Shown one piece after another: positions 12,791 through 26,219 of a stretch of 64,000 bases of DNA. The notes below the pieces were generated by a model, which saw only the letters and a list, made by a program, of their open reading frames with translations, did not search any database and had not been told where the DNA came from. How positions within the stretch are numbered: the first letter of the stretch is position 1; each line of letters begins with the position of its first letter. The translations under genes and the position numbers were made by a program. This DNA comes from Dirofilaria immitis (lineage: Eukaryota > Nematoda > Chromadorea > Rhabditida > Onchocercidae), in NCBI GenBank assembly GCA_024305405.1, contig JAKNDB010000079.1:2780501-2844500 (forward strand). The letters run 5' to 3'.

Positions 12791-12905
12791 ATATATGTAT
12801 ATACGCATACTTCTATATGATACATTATCACAATCCATGACGACAGTATTATTGTTATCTACTGCTCTGTTTGATGCTATAACAATGAAGTTTGGATTAA
12901 AATAG

Positions 12906-15900
12906 CCAATTTAATTGTTAATCTAAATTTTAGACGAATAAATTATTTTTCTTCAAAAAAAAACACAAATTGTTTATTCACTTATACATATTTATCTAAT
13001 TACTGTTTACTTCTTACTTATTTACTTAAATTTAAATTTTAAACGAATGAGTCATTTTTTCAAAAAAAAAAAAGCTGATTTTATTTACTTATATGTTTAC
13101 CTTAGTTTGTTTATTATTTAAATTTATCTCGAATAGATGAATCTTTTTCGAAAAGTAAATCATTTGTTTACTTAATTTATTGCTTAATCAATATCTTATT
13201 TAGTTAATAATATTTGTTCGCATATTCTTATTCACCGAATATTTTTTCGCCAAACTATTTTTTCAATTTATTTATTAGATGATTAATTTAATTAAATTGA
13301 TTTACTCTTTTATATGGCAAAGATATCTTGTTAATTTGGATTTTTATCATTCGAACGATATGATAACATTACGGTAATTCAATTCTAAATACAAGTTCAT
13401 AATTAATTTCGATGAATACTTCTTCTATTGTGTGATAAATATTTCCTTGTTGTGATAAATAACTTGCAGTAGTATATCATATCGTGATTCTTTCACATCA
13501 TTATAGCAGCAATCATATGGCATCAAGGAAGGCCAAAAGTTATATCGTAATAACTAAGCATTATACTATATTTATTAATTGATCAGATGATAGCATTCGC
13601 TTTCAACCCAGCCTATATAGGCTTCGTATCGTTTGCTTAAATCAATTAATTAGATCATTTCCGAAGATCGATCATGATTTCCTTTTTGATAAATAATATC
13701 AAACTCTTGCCTTAGTACATTTTGTGGCTCTTAGATAATCCTAAAAAAACTGATCGTTGAAATTTTTGTTTTTTGAAATCAGAATTAGAAGATAAAAAAT
13801 AGCAAAAGGATATGAATAAACTTGAGAGAAATTATATCTTAGATTATCCTATCCATCATCAAAAATGATTAAGTTAAATTTTAATAGGTAATTTTCTGAA
13901 TTGCAAGTAATAAAATTTAAAATCAAAGGAATTTATGAAATTTTAGATAAACAAAAAATTTCAAATTTCAATTAACCATTCCCTATTTTTTCTTATTTCT
14001 ATCCATTTTATTCATTTATTTTTTCCTATATCATCGCTTTTACCATAATCCGATTCAATTGAATGGAATATATCATTGGTAAAGGAAAAAAAAGAAAAAA
14101 TCTTTTATTTTTAGTTATTGAATAAGCTGCCTTGCAAATGTTTTATTTATCATTTTCTTTTATTCAAATGAAGAGAAGAAAAAATAAAATAAAATCATAA
14201 AGCAATTCAATTTGAAATAAAATTAAAATTTATATTCAAATTACAAATAGAAATAGGAAATTAAATATTGCTGCCTTTAATCCATTCATTTCACTAATTT
14301 AATCAATCTCAACTATTAAACTATAAGATAGATTATTGGCTAATTTATTCTTGTTCATCAATAATTAGCATACATTTATGCAATTACCATCAAAAATACT
14401 TTCTTCGTTTGTGGTTCATCACAATTTTTTAAATGACCTAAAATTGCTAAATATATCATCTGAAATATGTCGTATTAGCGGCAACATTTATTCATAGTAA
14501 CAAATATAAAATTAAAATTAAATCGATTATTCCAAATGAAGCAGTTAATATATTGTTATCCAAAAATAAAAATGGCGTAAGAGTAATCCTTTCAGTATCA
14601 AACATTATCATTGTCACCTCATTCTTTATTGTCTGATATGATATTGATCAGTATCATAAATCATTGCAGCGATATATGCCAAATTAAAATTAAGAAAATC
14701 AATCAGTATGTCACAATTTTTACGCATTCTTCCATGTTGCACCGGTTATGTTCGTTTATACTTTGGAAAGGATACGACGATCGTAAACGTCCGCGATATT
14801 ATCACTAATATCTACAAATAGAAATTATATTTGGATAGAAATGTAAAATATTTTATTTTACAGATTATTTGATAAAATTATATTGACTGAATTTTGCTTA
14901 AATTGAAATTACTATAAAACTTGAAATGCTTAATTTCTCCAATTGTTAAATGTATGATAGTGTTATTTGCTAATTTATCTTTATAATTATTCATACTTAA
15001 TTAATTTAATTTTAAATATTTCAAACTAATATTTATACTTTCAATGCAATAGTAATTATTAAAAGATTATTCTTTTGAAAACATAAACTTTCTTATATAA
15101 TTAGAATCTTTTTGAGAAACTTTTTAATCAATAAATATTAAAATAGTTGTTAAAATAATACAATAGATTGTTATCTTTGAACAATCGAATATGATTGTTC
15201 AGATGATAATTAATCAAATTTGATAATCTTTTGAGAAATTTTTAATCAATAAATATTAAAGTAGTTGTTAAAAATAATGCAACAGAGCTACTTGAATAAT
15301 CGCTCAGATGATAATTAATCAAATTCGATTATTTTAATCTAAAATATTCAATTAATCATATATTATGTCAGAAAATATAGGAGAAAAAAGAAAATTATCA
15401 TTTATTAATCGCAGATTGTTTATTTATTGAAACATATGGCATAATATAAATGTCAATTTATAAAATGACTTATCACTTTGTTTCTATCATATTACTTTCA
15501 TTTTTAACTTTAAAAATTTTTCTAGAAATTGCTATAACAGCAATTATCATCTGATCAACTATTGTAATTCTAGTTGTAACTATTGTTATTGTAGTTAGGT
15601 GTAAGTGAATTTTGTAATTACTGAGCAATTAATTTCCGATTTTAGAAAAGAAATTGCTGACCATTTCTGTTGTTGCGCATAAACTGAATTCAACCAATTT
15701 ATCGTTCCATCATTGAAATCATCGTCTCCTTTTCCTTCTTCTTCTTCTTCTTCGCCTTCTCCTTCACGTTTCTTACTTTTCTTTCATTTTCAATCAATTT
15801 CAATTTCAATTTAATTACTGTAATTTTAATCGTTCGATGAAATATATTGTCCACAATCATTAAAATACTATTTTAGACATAGGTCAATTCAATTCTTTCA

Positions 15901-18900
15901 AATGGACAAACATATTTCTATGTCCATCTATTTCTACTACATCCATTATTAGCGATAATTTTTGCATCTGTTGATTAATTTCAAAATTGAAATTATCATA
16001 TTTTGATTATTTATAAATTTAAAATTTCAAAATTTCTTTTATGTATTTTATTTATATCTTTCAATTTTTATTCATTTATTTATTTGTTTGTTTGTTTTTA
16101 TACATATTTCGTCCACTTATTGACGTCAGATTTTAACAAAGATTTAATCATTGGTATGTAGCATTTTGTGTTGAACGAAATCGAAACAGCTGTTAAGGGC
16201 TTCTTTAAATACTTACTTTCATGCTTTTGCTTGCTTTTATTAAGCATAGAAAAGTTTATCATAAAATTTCCTTCTCTCTTCTCCTCTTCTTCACTCATAT
16301 TTATTTTATATTTAAATCTTTCATTTTAAGCTTAACTTTTTTTTCAGTATCTTCCCTCTTTCTCCTTTCTTTCTCTCTCTCTCTCTCTCTCCCTTGTCAA
16401 TTACATTCTTATTTGTTTGAGTCTTCACCTGAAATTGATACTTATCTTCGCTAAGTAAACTTAAACCTGTAATTTTCTACCTTTTTTAAATCAAATATTA
16501 TAATTTTATTTGAATGAACATCCTAAAATGAACACTTATCTTAGACAGGTACATCTGAAATCAAGTAATAAACGTAAAACTTTAAACTAATCGAGATTAC
16601 TTAATTATTAATTGTCTTTGAGAAAAGGATAAAATTTAGAAAATCCATTTATTTCATTATGCTTGCAATAATTCTAAATATAACTTTTTTTTCTCACAAT
16701 TCCGTTTTTAGAAGAACATTAGAAAGAGGAAGATAATTGTTTTTTTTTTGTCTAATTATGATATTTTAAAATTTTGTTTAAATTTTTTTCTGCTAAAATT
16801 TCTCAATTACTTTTATTTTCAGTGAAACAAAAAAAAAAAAAAAACAAACATTTTCCTTTCCAATATTTTCATGAAAATAATATATGAATGAAATGAAATT
16901 TTTAATATTTTAATAATTTAGAAAAAAAATTTTTAAATTTTAGGTTTTTTTTAATTCAAAAATTTCTAACTGATTTATTTTCCTTTTTTCTATCTTTTAT
17001 TTAATTTTTATTGTTGATAATCAATTCAAATGTGAATTATTTTGATATTTTCTCCAACATTTTTATAACAAACATTTTTCATTTGATCACAGCAGAATCA
17101 TCGATCGGATGATAAAATTTCTCTTTAGGAAAAAAAAAAAAGATGCATTTTTGTCTAAAGTATTCAAGATTAGATGGCAATAATTAAATTGATCGATAAT
17201 TTTTCGAGATTTTTTCTTTAAAAGGCGAAAAACTTTCATTTGCTTTTTGGCTATTTGTTATTGTTATTGTCATCATGCTTTTCTTTTTTCGGGAAATTTC
17301 AAATTGTAATATTAGCTTTTAATACATAAACATTCTACCTACTAGATACATTCCCGATAATAAACTTATGAAAGTTCAAACTCCTTTGTATTTCTTGCAT
17401 GACAATTAATTACCTGCTTAATTTACAATTCTTATTTAATTTCACTGGCTGATGAGAACATAAAATTCATAAATATACATTCGACAATGAAGCGAATTTT
17501 TTAAATCGGCAAGAATTTTCAATCGAATTTCTCTCTTCTTCTCTTTTAAAATTTTAAATGCAATAAACTTCGAGCTAAAAAAAAAGAAAATTAGTTGAAT
17601 TTAAAACTTTTCCCTGCATCGAGAAGATCATCAATTGTTGTCGGAACAGCTTCGCTTCGATTGCCATAATTTCACTTTTTAACAAATAAATGAAAAATGA
17701 TTGGACTGTAAGAATATATATAAAAGGATTCTGTTCCTTTAAGATTCATGCAATATTTCTGATGACTAAAGACATTTTGAAGATTAGAATTTCAAATTTT
17801 AAGAAGCAATTAAAATATTTTAATCGCAGCCTTTTCCTGTTTCATTGCTATGTTCATCAAACTTTTCTTCGCTATTCTCGTCTGCTTCCTCTTTTTATTT
17901 CCAATAAGAAATTGAAATTCAATTTCGAAAATATTTCATTTGCTACGGGCGGTTTTAAAATCCCGAAAAATTTCATTAAATTTCTATCAAACATAACCGA
18001 TGATTATTGTTTTTCAAATTTTGTACTTCTTTAATTTGTTTAATTAGAAAATCTCTCTCTCTCTCTCTTTCTCTCTTTCTTATTATAATTACTGAAGTTT
18101 TCTGTATTCCTTTTTCATATATTTATTTTATATTCAGTTATTCATTTCATATTTTTCATATTTATACTTTCTATTTGCAAATTATGCAATCATTTTTCTT
18201 GTAAATTTTGCTCTATTTTATCTATTTTATCATCATTAAACTAATCGAAATATTTAAATTCAATCATTTTCACTGCTACTGATAATTGTTTTGATTTTTG
18301 ATGTTTTAAAGAAGTTATCCGAAAACGTTTGATAGCAAATAAATTGAAATGTAAATTTAAAATAAATTTGAAATTTTCATTCTACAACATTAATCAACTA
18401 CTTTTCGTTATATTCAAATAATCAATGCTAATCATCAATTAAGTTTAATCGGAATGTCGAACTATTTAGCCATTGATAATGTCTTATCAATTTTAAATTG
18501 TTGATTTGTTACTGAATTATTTGAAATTTGCGATCAATCAATACAATTATATTTATGACATATATATCATTTGATAATTATTAAAATAGCAATTGAAAAT
18601 TAAGGAATATTGATGATAACAGCTTTTTCCTATGTATCACTGATTATTGTTTTATCTTTATCTTTTCCATGTTTATAAATAATTTCTTTCTTTTTATGAC
18701 TTTTTTAAAATAAATTTAATTAATAAGCAAAAAAATATCGATAAATTCTAATCATTTCGGTTTTAATAAATTTAAATTGATTTAAAAAAATATTTTTTCG
18801 AGGAAAGTGGCATTGTTAATTTTTGATTATGATTTTTTCTGTAATAGTATTTGCTAACATCTTGTCGTATTTTTAAATAAATATGATAATATGATAACAT

Positions 18901-20835
18901 GAAAATATTATTTGTTTAAATATTATAATTATACTGATTTTATATTATCAATAATTCATTGAAACTGTATTAATACTTTATTTTAAGGTATTATTTTAAT
19001 ATTTATCAAAAAAAATGTTATATGGACGAATTTTGGGAAAAAATAAATAAATCAAAAATTTAAAAAATTATTAGCAAATTAAATTGTATGGCATAATATT
19101 GATTATTTATTTAATTGTTATTGCACCTTCATTCATTCAATACTTTTTTTTAATTATCACCATTTATTATCAAATGTTTTGTGAAAATGATAATCTAATT
19201 ATGTTAAATTTTTATTAATCGATTTATTGATTCAATATGAGAATCGAATTTTTCTCGAGAATTTTTCAAAAAGAAAAAATTGAATATATTTATATTAAAA
19301 TAAAATTATAATATATTATAAGAATAATTATATAAAATTATAGGAAAAATGAATAGTCAAAAAATGAAACGAAGATTATTATAATATAAATTAAACAAGC
19401 TAAATTGAAGATAGCAATTAGAATATAATATGAATGAAATTTGAAAAATGTCACTTAATAAATGATTATAAAATTACTGGCCTAATAATAACAATTATTT
19501 GATGTGCTTTATAAAATTATAGATTTTAATATTGAAAATCATCTAATAATTTTATGATATTTTTTGTTGAAAATAAACTTTTAAATTTAAATTTCATCTT
19601 TGCTACATTTTAGTGAAGCCAAAAATTTGTTCCTATCTGATATATTTAGCCTAACATAAGAAAAAAAAATGGTAAATTTGCTGTTTATTAGAAAACAAAA
19701 AATAGCAAAGATTTTCAAATGATAATTGAAACATTGAAGGCTAATTATAATTTTCTTCTTCTTTTTCATTTCAATTATTTCAAAAAATTTTTTCAAAAAA
19801 AAAAAGAATTCAAAACATTCCTTTTTTAATTTAAATGATATTATAAGGTACTTAATATTATTTTCTTAATTTTTGAAATTATTTCATATATTTATATATA
19901 TGTGCTTTATACTTTATATTATATTTGTAATTCAATCATATTTTCAATTATACCATCATTTTGTCAGTCTCGAATTTTCCCAAACAAACTTGAATGTTTA
20001 AATAAACGAAAAGTATTGTCATAAAAAGAAGAAATAGGAAGAAGTATATGTTTAGTATGGAAAAGTAAAGGAAAGATTTTCTCGAGATGTTAAAAACGAA
20101 AATTTTTTTCGTTTACTTTTCAGTCTTTTCTTTCCCTTTTTTTTCATCTTTTTTTTGCATTCGATATTTTTTAGTGTAATTTTTCGCGGATACTTTCGAA
20201 TAATAAACATCAAATTTTTACAGCGAATATATTTCACAAAATACATAATTTGTGAACAATTAAATTTGTATAATTTAAGAAAATTTAATTTTATCAAATT
20301 ACAATCATTCATTTTCCTCCAAACAAATGTTTTACATTTTATCTAAATGATTGTTTTTATTTATTAACAATAAATCATTAAATTATACTTAGAAAATAGA
20401 AATATTTAAAAAAAAAAATTAAAATTTTGTCACAAAAATTTAAATTAGCTGATTGATTGATAGATGGATCAATTAGACAGATAATTTTAAACAGTTTAAT
20501 AAAATTGTAGAATGAAATGATTGATTGAATTTAAAGGCGATTATATAAATTCATTTTATTTTAATTTTCTTTTTTCATTTCTTCCAGAAAAAAATTCACT
20601 TTTTTTTTCGCTGTAATTTCTATAAATATACTGTTAATTAATCATTGTAATTCAATAATTAGTTCATCCGTTATCATCATTTGAAGATTATTATCAACTT
20701 TTATCTTTCTCTCCATTTCATATTGTCTTCAGATTAATTTAATCACAATTAAAAATAAAATTTTGATTATAAATTGATTAAAATCTCAGGTTCTTTTACA
20801 ATTATTCGTATTTCTTTTTGTTTTTCACAATAAAC
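12906..20835. other. Long AT-rich intergenic region
   Basis: I see no recognisable gene. It contains homopolymer runs, CT-rich microsatellites at about 16371-16391 and 18053-18083, an approximately 120-bp degenerate duplication (about 15109-15175 and 15228-15290, both with TTAATCAATAAATATTAAA), and a perfect 14-bp palindrome AGCCTATATAGGCT at 13610-13623. Scattered open frames of 60-114 codons are rich in Phe, Ile, Lys and Asn, as expected by chance at this base composition. Confidence 0.6.
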
Positions 20836-21084
20836 GCCCACACACGCCCGCACATCGATACACCCACACTCGTCCACACGAATTCCTACACCCACGCACA
20901 CCCACTCACGCGAATTCCTAGACCTACGCACACCCAATAACATAAATAAGACAAATGATTATGATAGCAAAAGATTGTTCGTTGTAATAACAATATTTAG
21001 TGTAAAATTAAACAAATAGATTTGAATATATAAACACATACGTTGATATATACACACAACACACACACACACACACACACACAC
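20836..21084. repeat. CA-rich repeats with (CA)n microsatellite
   Basis: Interrupted CACCCACGCACACCC-type sequence runs from about 20836 to 20935, including two copies of CGAATTCCTA about 36 bp apart. A clean (CA)n run of about 13 units follows at 21057-21083. Confidence 0.85.
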
Positions 21085-21997
21085 GGATATACACACATAC
21101 GTATATATATATATTGATAATTATTTTGATATACTTTACATACTGAAATATACCTATATAGACATATATAAATACAGGTAAGAATCATTCCTCGCCATAG
21201 TTAAAAAAATATTAAATAGTTCAACATCCTGTATGAGACATAATCTGTGTAAATGTTTATTTTTTTATTCATCTAACATTTCAACATATTTCATTTTAAT
21301 TATTTACCTTTGTTCGTTTGGTACAGGAAGAGCAATCTTTTCTTTAGAAACACCTGGAATTTATCATTTCTTATTTTTCTTCTTCCTATATCTATTCCTA
21401 TTAATTAAGGTTATCTTAAAATCAATTGATTAATTAATGCTTACAGCTTGATCCTGACATCTATTTCAGTTATTTATGTTTTTCCTAATCTTATCTAATA
21501 ATTTATAAATAATTATCATAGGTTATAGCTAACAAGTATTTTTATAGCTTACTAAGAACGATCGATTTATTTCATAATTTTAATTTTTGTAAATTAATTT
21601 ATTTGAATAAATCGATAATATTTCCATTTTAATAAGCTAAAAAAATAAACAATAGAAAAAAGTAAACAATAAATAATTACAAAAATTAGTCGTTTTAATC
21701 GTAAAAATTGAATAAAAAATAGATTTAAAATTTATAATTCGACAATTACTAATCAATAATTTTCATGCTTGAATTAAATAATTTTCATTAAATAATAATT
21801 TCGTTAATCTTTCGCTATCTCTCATTTTTCCCAATTTTAAAATCTTTAATTTTACATAATTCATATTGAAATAAGTTCATCTAAACTAACATTCAATTAT
21901 CATTTAAATGATAATCAATATTTCACGTCAATTTCTATGTTAATTTTTATTTCTTTTAAGTAAAACTATTTCTCGACTTTTCCTCTCATATTTCTCA

Positions 21998-22032
21998 AAA
22001 CTAACTTTTATTTAAGAAATAAAAGTTAGTTT
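21998..22032. repeat. Perfect 16-bp inverted repeat, 3-nt loop
   Basis: AAACTAACTTTTATTT (21998-22013) is followed after AAG by its exact reverse complement (22017-22032). It is a strong hairpin in otherwise featureless intergenic sequence. It is too short for a typical animal pre-miRNA and may be a palindrome of mutational origin. Confidence 0.9.
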
Positions 22033-22324
22033 ATTTTTAAAAATAAAAAGCATTAATTATAAAAAAAAAAAAATTGAAAGATTCGTTTAAATTTAATAAA
22101 ATATTCTTTGAATCATTTTGCGATTGTTTATTATTTCATTCAAATTTCAACAAATATTTGACGTTGAAAGTATTTCAAAAAATAAAATTACAAAAAGAAA
22201 AAAAACCCTTCTTCATTTTATGATTACTTTTACAAAATTTGTATAATTAATATTTATTGTTTACTTTTCACATTCATGATAATTTGAAACTTCTTCACAT
22301 TATTTTTATCATATCATTCTTATC

Positions 22325-22370
22325 ATTATTATTATTATTATTATTGATTGATTGATTGATCGATTGATTA
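22325..22370. repeat. (TTA)n and (TGAT)n microsatellites
   Basis: ATTATTATTATTATTATTA is immediately followed by GATTGATTGATTGAT. Simple sequence only. Confidence 0.9.
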
Positions 22371-22734
22371 TTTTTACGACTATTTATAATCAATCATTCA
22401 ACGTTATGCAAGCAATCATTTTGAATAATCTCTTGCAAACTTATATACAATTCAATAAATGCAAAAAAAAAGAAAAAATAAAATTTTTTTTTCTTCAAGA
22501 ATTTTCGAGACTGTTTTTAAGACAAATTTTTTCTTTTTTCGCAAAATATTTCTTTGCTTTTTTTTTGAAAAATTGAAATAAATAAATTAAATTGTGCACT
22601 CAATGATAAATTTATATGAAATATTTGAATAAATAAATTTATCGTTGAAGTACCAAATGCAATAATTATAATTTAACAATTAAATTTTCATTTTTATTAT
22701 CACATCGATGATTTACTAAGAAAATAAAAAAGAA

Positions 22735-22735
22735 C

Positions 22736-22768
<33 letters not shown>

Positions 22769-22853
22769 AGGACCAGTTTTTAATTTATATTTTAATAGTA
22801 GTATCTATTTAATGGTAGTAGTAGTAGTTGAAGTAATAGTAGTAGTAGTAGTT
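22735..22853. repeat. (GA)n and (AGT)n microsatellites
   Basis: GAGAGAGAGA runs with one AAG interruption lie at 22735-22769. TAGTAGTAGTAG runs follow at about 22796-22853. A CT-rich run is also present near 22985-23003. Confidence 0.9.
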
Positions 22854-25800
22854 GGACGAGATCATTGTCGATGATTGATATAACAGCATTTGTATTCCAA
22901 AAAATTTATCATCTTTTCTTATTTTCATCAAGGATCAAAATACAATTATATCCTTTTTTCTTTCCTCTCTTTCTCTTTCTTTTTTCTCTCTCTCTCTCTC
23001 TTTCCCTCTTTCAAAACAAAACGAATTATACTTGTTTAAAATTTCTATTGTTCATCAATATTTTCGAGTTTAGTTTTCCATTGTTCTTTTTTTTTCTTTT
23101 TTAAATATACTATTATCAGATATTTGTCAATCTATCACTTATTATCTTTTTTTTTTAAACTTTAAATTTCAAAATAGAAATAAATTGAAATGAAAATTTG
23201 AAATGATTAAATTTTTTAATTAATTACAACTTATACAATAAAAATATATTATGCTCTCTAAATAATAAATTGATGCATATAAATTAGTAAAATATAAAAT
23301 ATTAAAATTTAATGAATTAATTAATCTAAGATTATTTTGATCTAGCTAATTTTAGCTTTTAAAAACTACTAGGCCAATGACTCAAATGTATTCATTCCCT
23401 AGGCCAATGACCCGAACGTATTCATTCCAAGAATTGAAACTATCATTGACAAACTATCAATTTTGGTAATATTATTATTTGATCAAATTTTAATAAAATC
23501 ATTTGAAACAATTTTCAAAAATTTTGTTCACTGGAAAAAAAAGCCATTAGTAAAATATACGAATAAAGCAGACAGATGAAAATGATCCATTAATGAAAAT
23601 TTTTTCAAAAGCTTTCACAAACTTTGCTCAAATATGATTGCTTGGCGATTAATTTTAAGGCCAGAATGATGAAACATCAATAAGGATTAATAGGCTTCAA
23701 ATCAAATAATACGGGAAAGGGAAGATCAAATTTTTTTTAAAAAAAAGGAAAAAGTTTAAGCTCGAATTCAGAAGCATAGTTTTATTATACCTTTGTACTA
23801 TTTTAATAGTCTTTTTTTTTTTTTAATAAATAAAATTGATATTTCTTCAGAAGATAAAGACGGAGGAAGCAATGATAATTTTTCTTTTTTTTCAAATATT
23901 ATCTTTTAATGCCATACATCAGTTATCAGTAATTTGTATTCCTATAATAAATATTTAAATTTTAAATAAAAATAATGCTAACGCTGTGCATAAGTCCACG
24001 CACACGTACGTGAGAAAATATTACTTGAGAAAATTATCTATACATTAAATGTTTTCTTTTTTTCCAAAATAACAAGTATCAAAAACGTAAACATTATATT
24101 ATGATGATTGGAATTTTTTTTTTTAAATTACTTTTTATTTCTTTCAAAATATCAAAATAGTCTATTATCATTATTATCATCTTGAAAAATTTAATTATAA
24201 CAGAGATAATATGTTCCTCTTTGAAGTGCTCAAATATTTCCTAAATTATTATTCAATCAATTGCTATGTCTATGCTATAGCTATTAATTTTGTCTAATTT
24301 CATTTCATTTAAACAATATGTATTTTTGCTTTAAAATTTATTTATTTATTTATTTTTTCCTCGAGAATAAGCAAAAATACTTTTCTGCTTTTTTATAATC
24401 TTATTTTTTTTTTTTTTTTTAAAATAAATATGAGCCTTTCATACATATTTGATGATATCATTTAAATGAAGTGAAAGCGAATAGGAAAGAATTGAATTTG
24501 TTGAAATTATTATTATTGATGATGAATCGTTCTTCGTTTAATGATATTGCTGTTTGCTATTCTTTATTTGCTACTGGTAATAATAATAATAATGATAATG
24601 ATAATGTTATTATTGATGATGATATGATTGGTTTGTGATGAATCAAAAAACTTGCTTCCATTTAAATTTATTTTTTTCTAAAAATTGTCGAAATTTTTTT
24701 TTTTGAAACGATACAAGCGTCAATCAATTTTGCTAATGGAAAAAAATATTTTTATCGAATTTCATTAACTATTTTTAGGTGTATATACATATATTAATAC
24801 AATGATAAATTTTGCAAAAACAAATTGAGAAGTGAACAAAGTGATATTAGCAATTGATATGTGATGATAAGATATCTTTTTGCTACTTTTTTCATCCATC
24901 AAATTACAATTTATTTTTAGGCTTAACATTTAACTTTTAACAAGCATTGCTATTTTTTTTTACAATGATTAAAATCTTAACTTGCCAATAAATGATATAA
25001 TTTTATGTTCTCTCAACAGGCTTATTTTTATCTTCGTAACTCTCTTAAAGCTATTTTCTAGCTAATCGACAATTTCCATTTCTATTTCTCCAAAAAAAAA
25101 AAAAAAACAAAAATAAATGAAACTAAGAATTGTTAATTTTTAAGTATTGCAATAAAAGATTTAAATTTAGCTTTACTGATTGCTATCATTAAATTTTATT
25201 ATAAACCTTTAAATAGTTTAACATAAATTTCAATTTCTCTTCCTAAAACTTTTTTTTTTTTGCAAATATTAGTTAAAGAAATGATTCAGATAGTGTATGT
25301 TTGTTTCCTTTTTTTTTTTTTTGTAATTTCAAATATTACACTCATCCGATAGTTTACTAAATTTTCGGAAAATATTTTTAATTTTATTAATACTTTTATA
25401 TTTATGCACATCTGTCAAACTTGTTTGCGATTATTCGAGAATGATATATGTATGAGATTATGATTTTATAACTAGAAAGAAGCAGAAGCAATAACAGTAA
25501 TATTATTTATATATATTTGTTTTATCGGCAACTAGCCAAGAATTAGTTATTGGCATCTAATTATCTTAAATCCAATTATTCGCTTTCTTTCCACACATAT
25601 ATCTATTATTCAAATAAATATGATACATAAAATAGCAAATAATTGCAATATTTTCGATTGTTATATATCGAGAATTTTATTTATAAAACTTTGAGACTTT
25701 TAAAATTCACAAATTATTCGTCAATTATCTGCACAATTCTCGGATAGTTATTTCATTGATAAGTAATTAAATTGAATGATTATCATTATTATGATAACGC

Positions 25801-26045
25801 ATATCTATCTTTTATACTTTTTAATTTGAAATATTTTAATTATAATTCAAATTATTTTATTATATATTAATGCGATATTAATTGCGTTATACGTTTCAAT
25901 TTGCGAATTTGTGCGAAATTTTAATTATATTAAAATTTTAATTCGTTTTTGATTACATTGTGTTGTATTTAATTTCATATAATTAAATTTACATTATAAT
26001 ATATTTCAGATATTGCCAAGTGATCATTGTATCCTAATTAATTGA
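22854..26045. other. AT-rich intergenic sequence upstream of FHOD
   Basis: No gene recognised. Contents include a 31-bp tandem duplication CTAGGCCAATGAC... at about 23369-23430, a 10-bp palindrome CACGTACGTG at 24003-24012, and an (AAT)n/(GATAAT)n run at about 24578-24625. The FHOD promoter presumably lies in the last part, but I see no definable core promoter element. Confidence 0.5.
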
Positions 26046-26059
26046 GGCGCATTTGCGCC
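26046..26059. promoter_or_regulatory. GC-rich palindrome upstream of FHOD
   Basis: GGCGCATTTGCGCC is a perfect inverted repeat (6-bp arms, TT centre) about 160 bp before the FHOD start codon, and stands out as GC-rich in very AT-rich DNA. It resembles symmetric transcription-factor sites, but I cannot name the factor. Confidence 0.35.
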
Positions 26060-26219
26060 AATCATTTGTAATCTTTGAAAATTAAATAATTTTTGAAACA
26101 TCTGATAGATCGCCTGTAATCTCATTAAAAAGCGGTGGAAAAATTATCGAGAAAATTCTAAATCTATTTATGAATATTCTTCAATTGAATATTTATTTCT
26201 AAATTATAAACTTATTGAA

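Noticed and set aside
12625..12905. Overlapping Cys/Val-rich open frames
   Set aside because: They are created by the (GT)n microsatellite.
17690..18034. 114-codon plus-strand open frame
   Set aside because: Phe/Ile/Lys-rich with no recognisable motif, no acceptors or donors and no neighbours; expected by chance in such AT-rich DNA.
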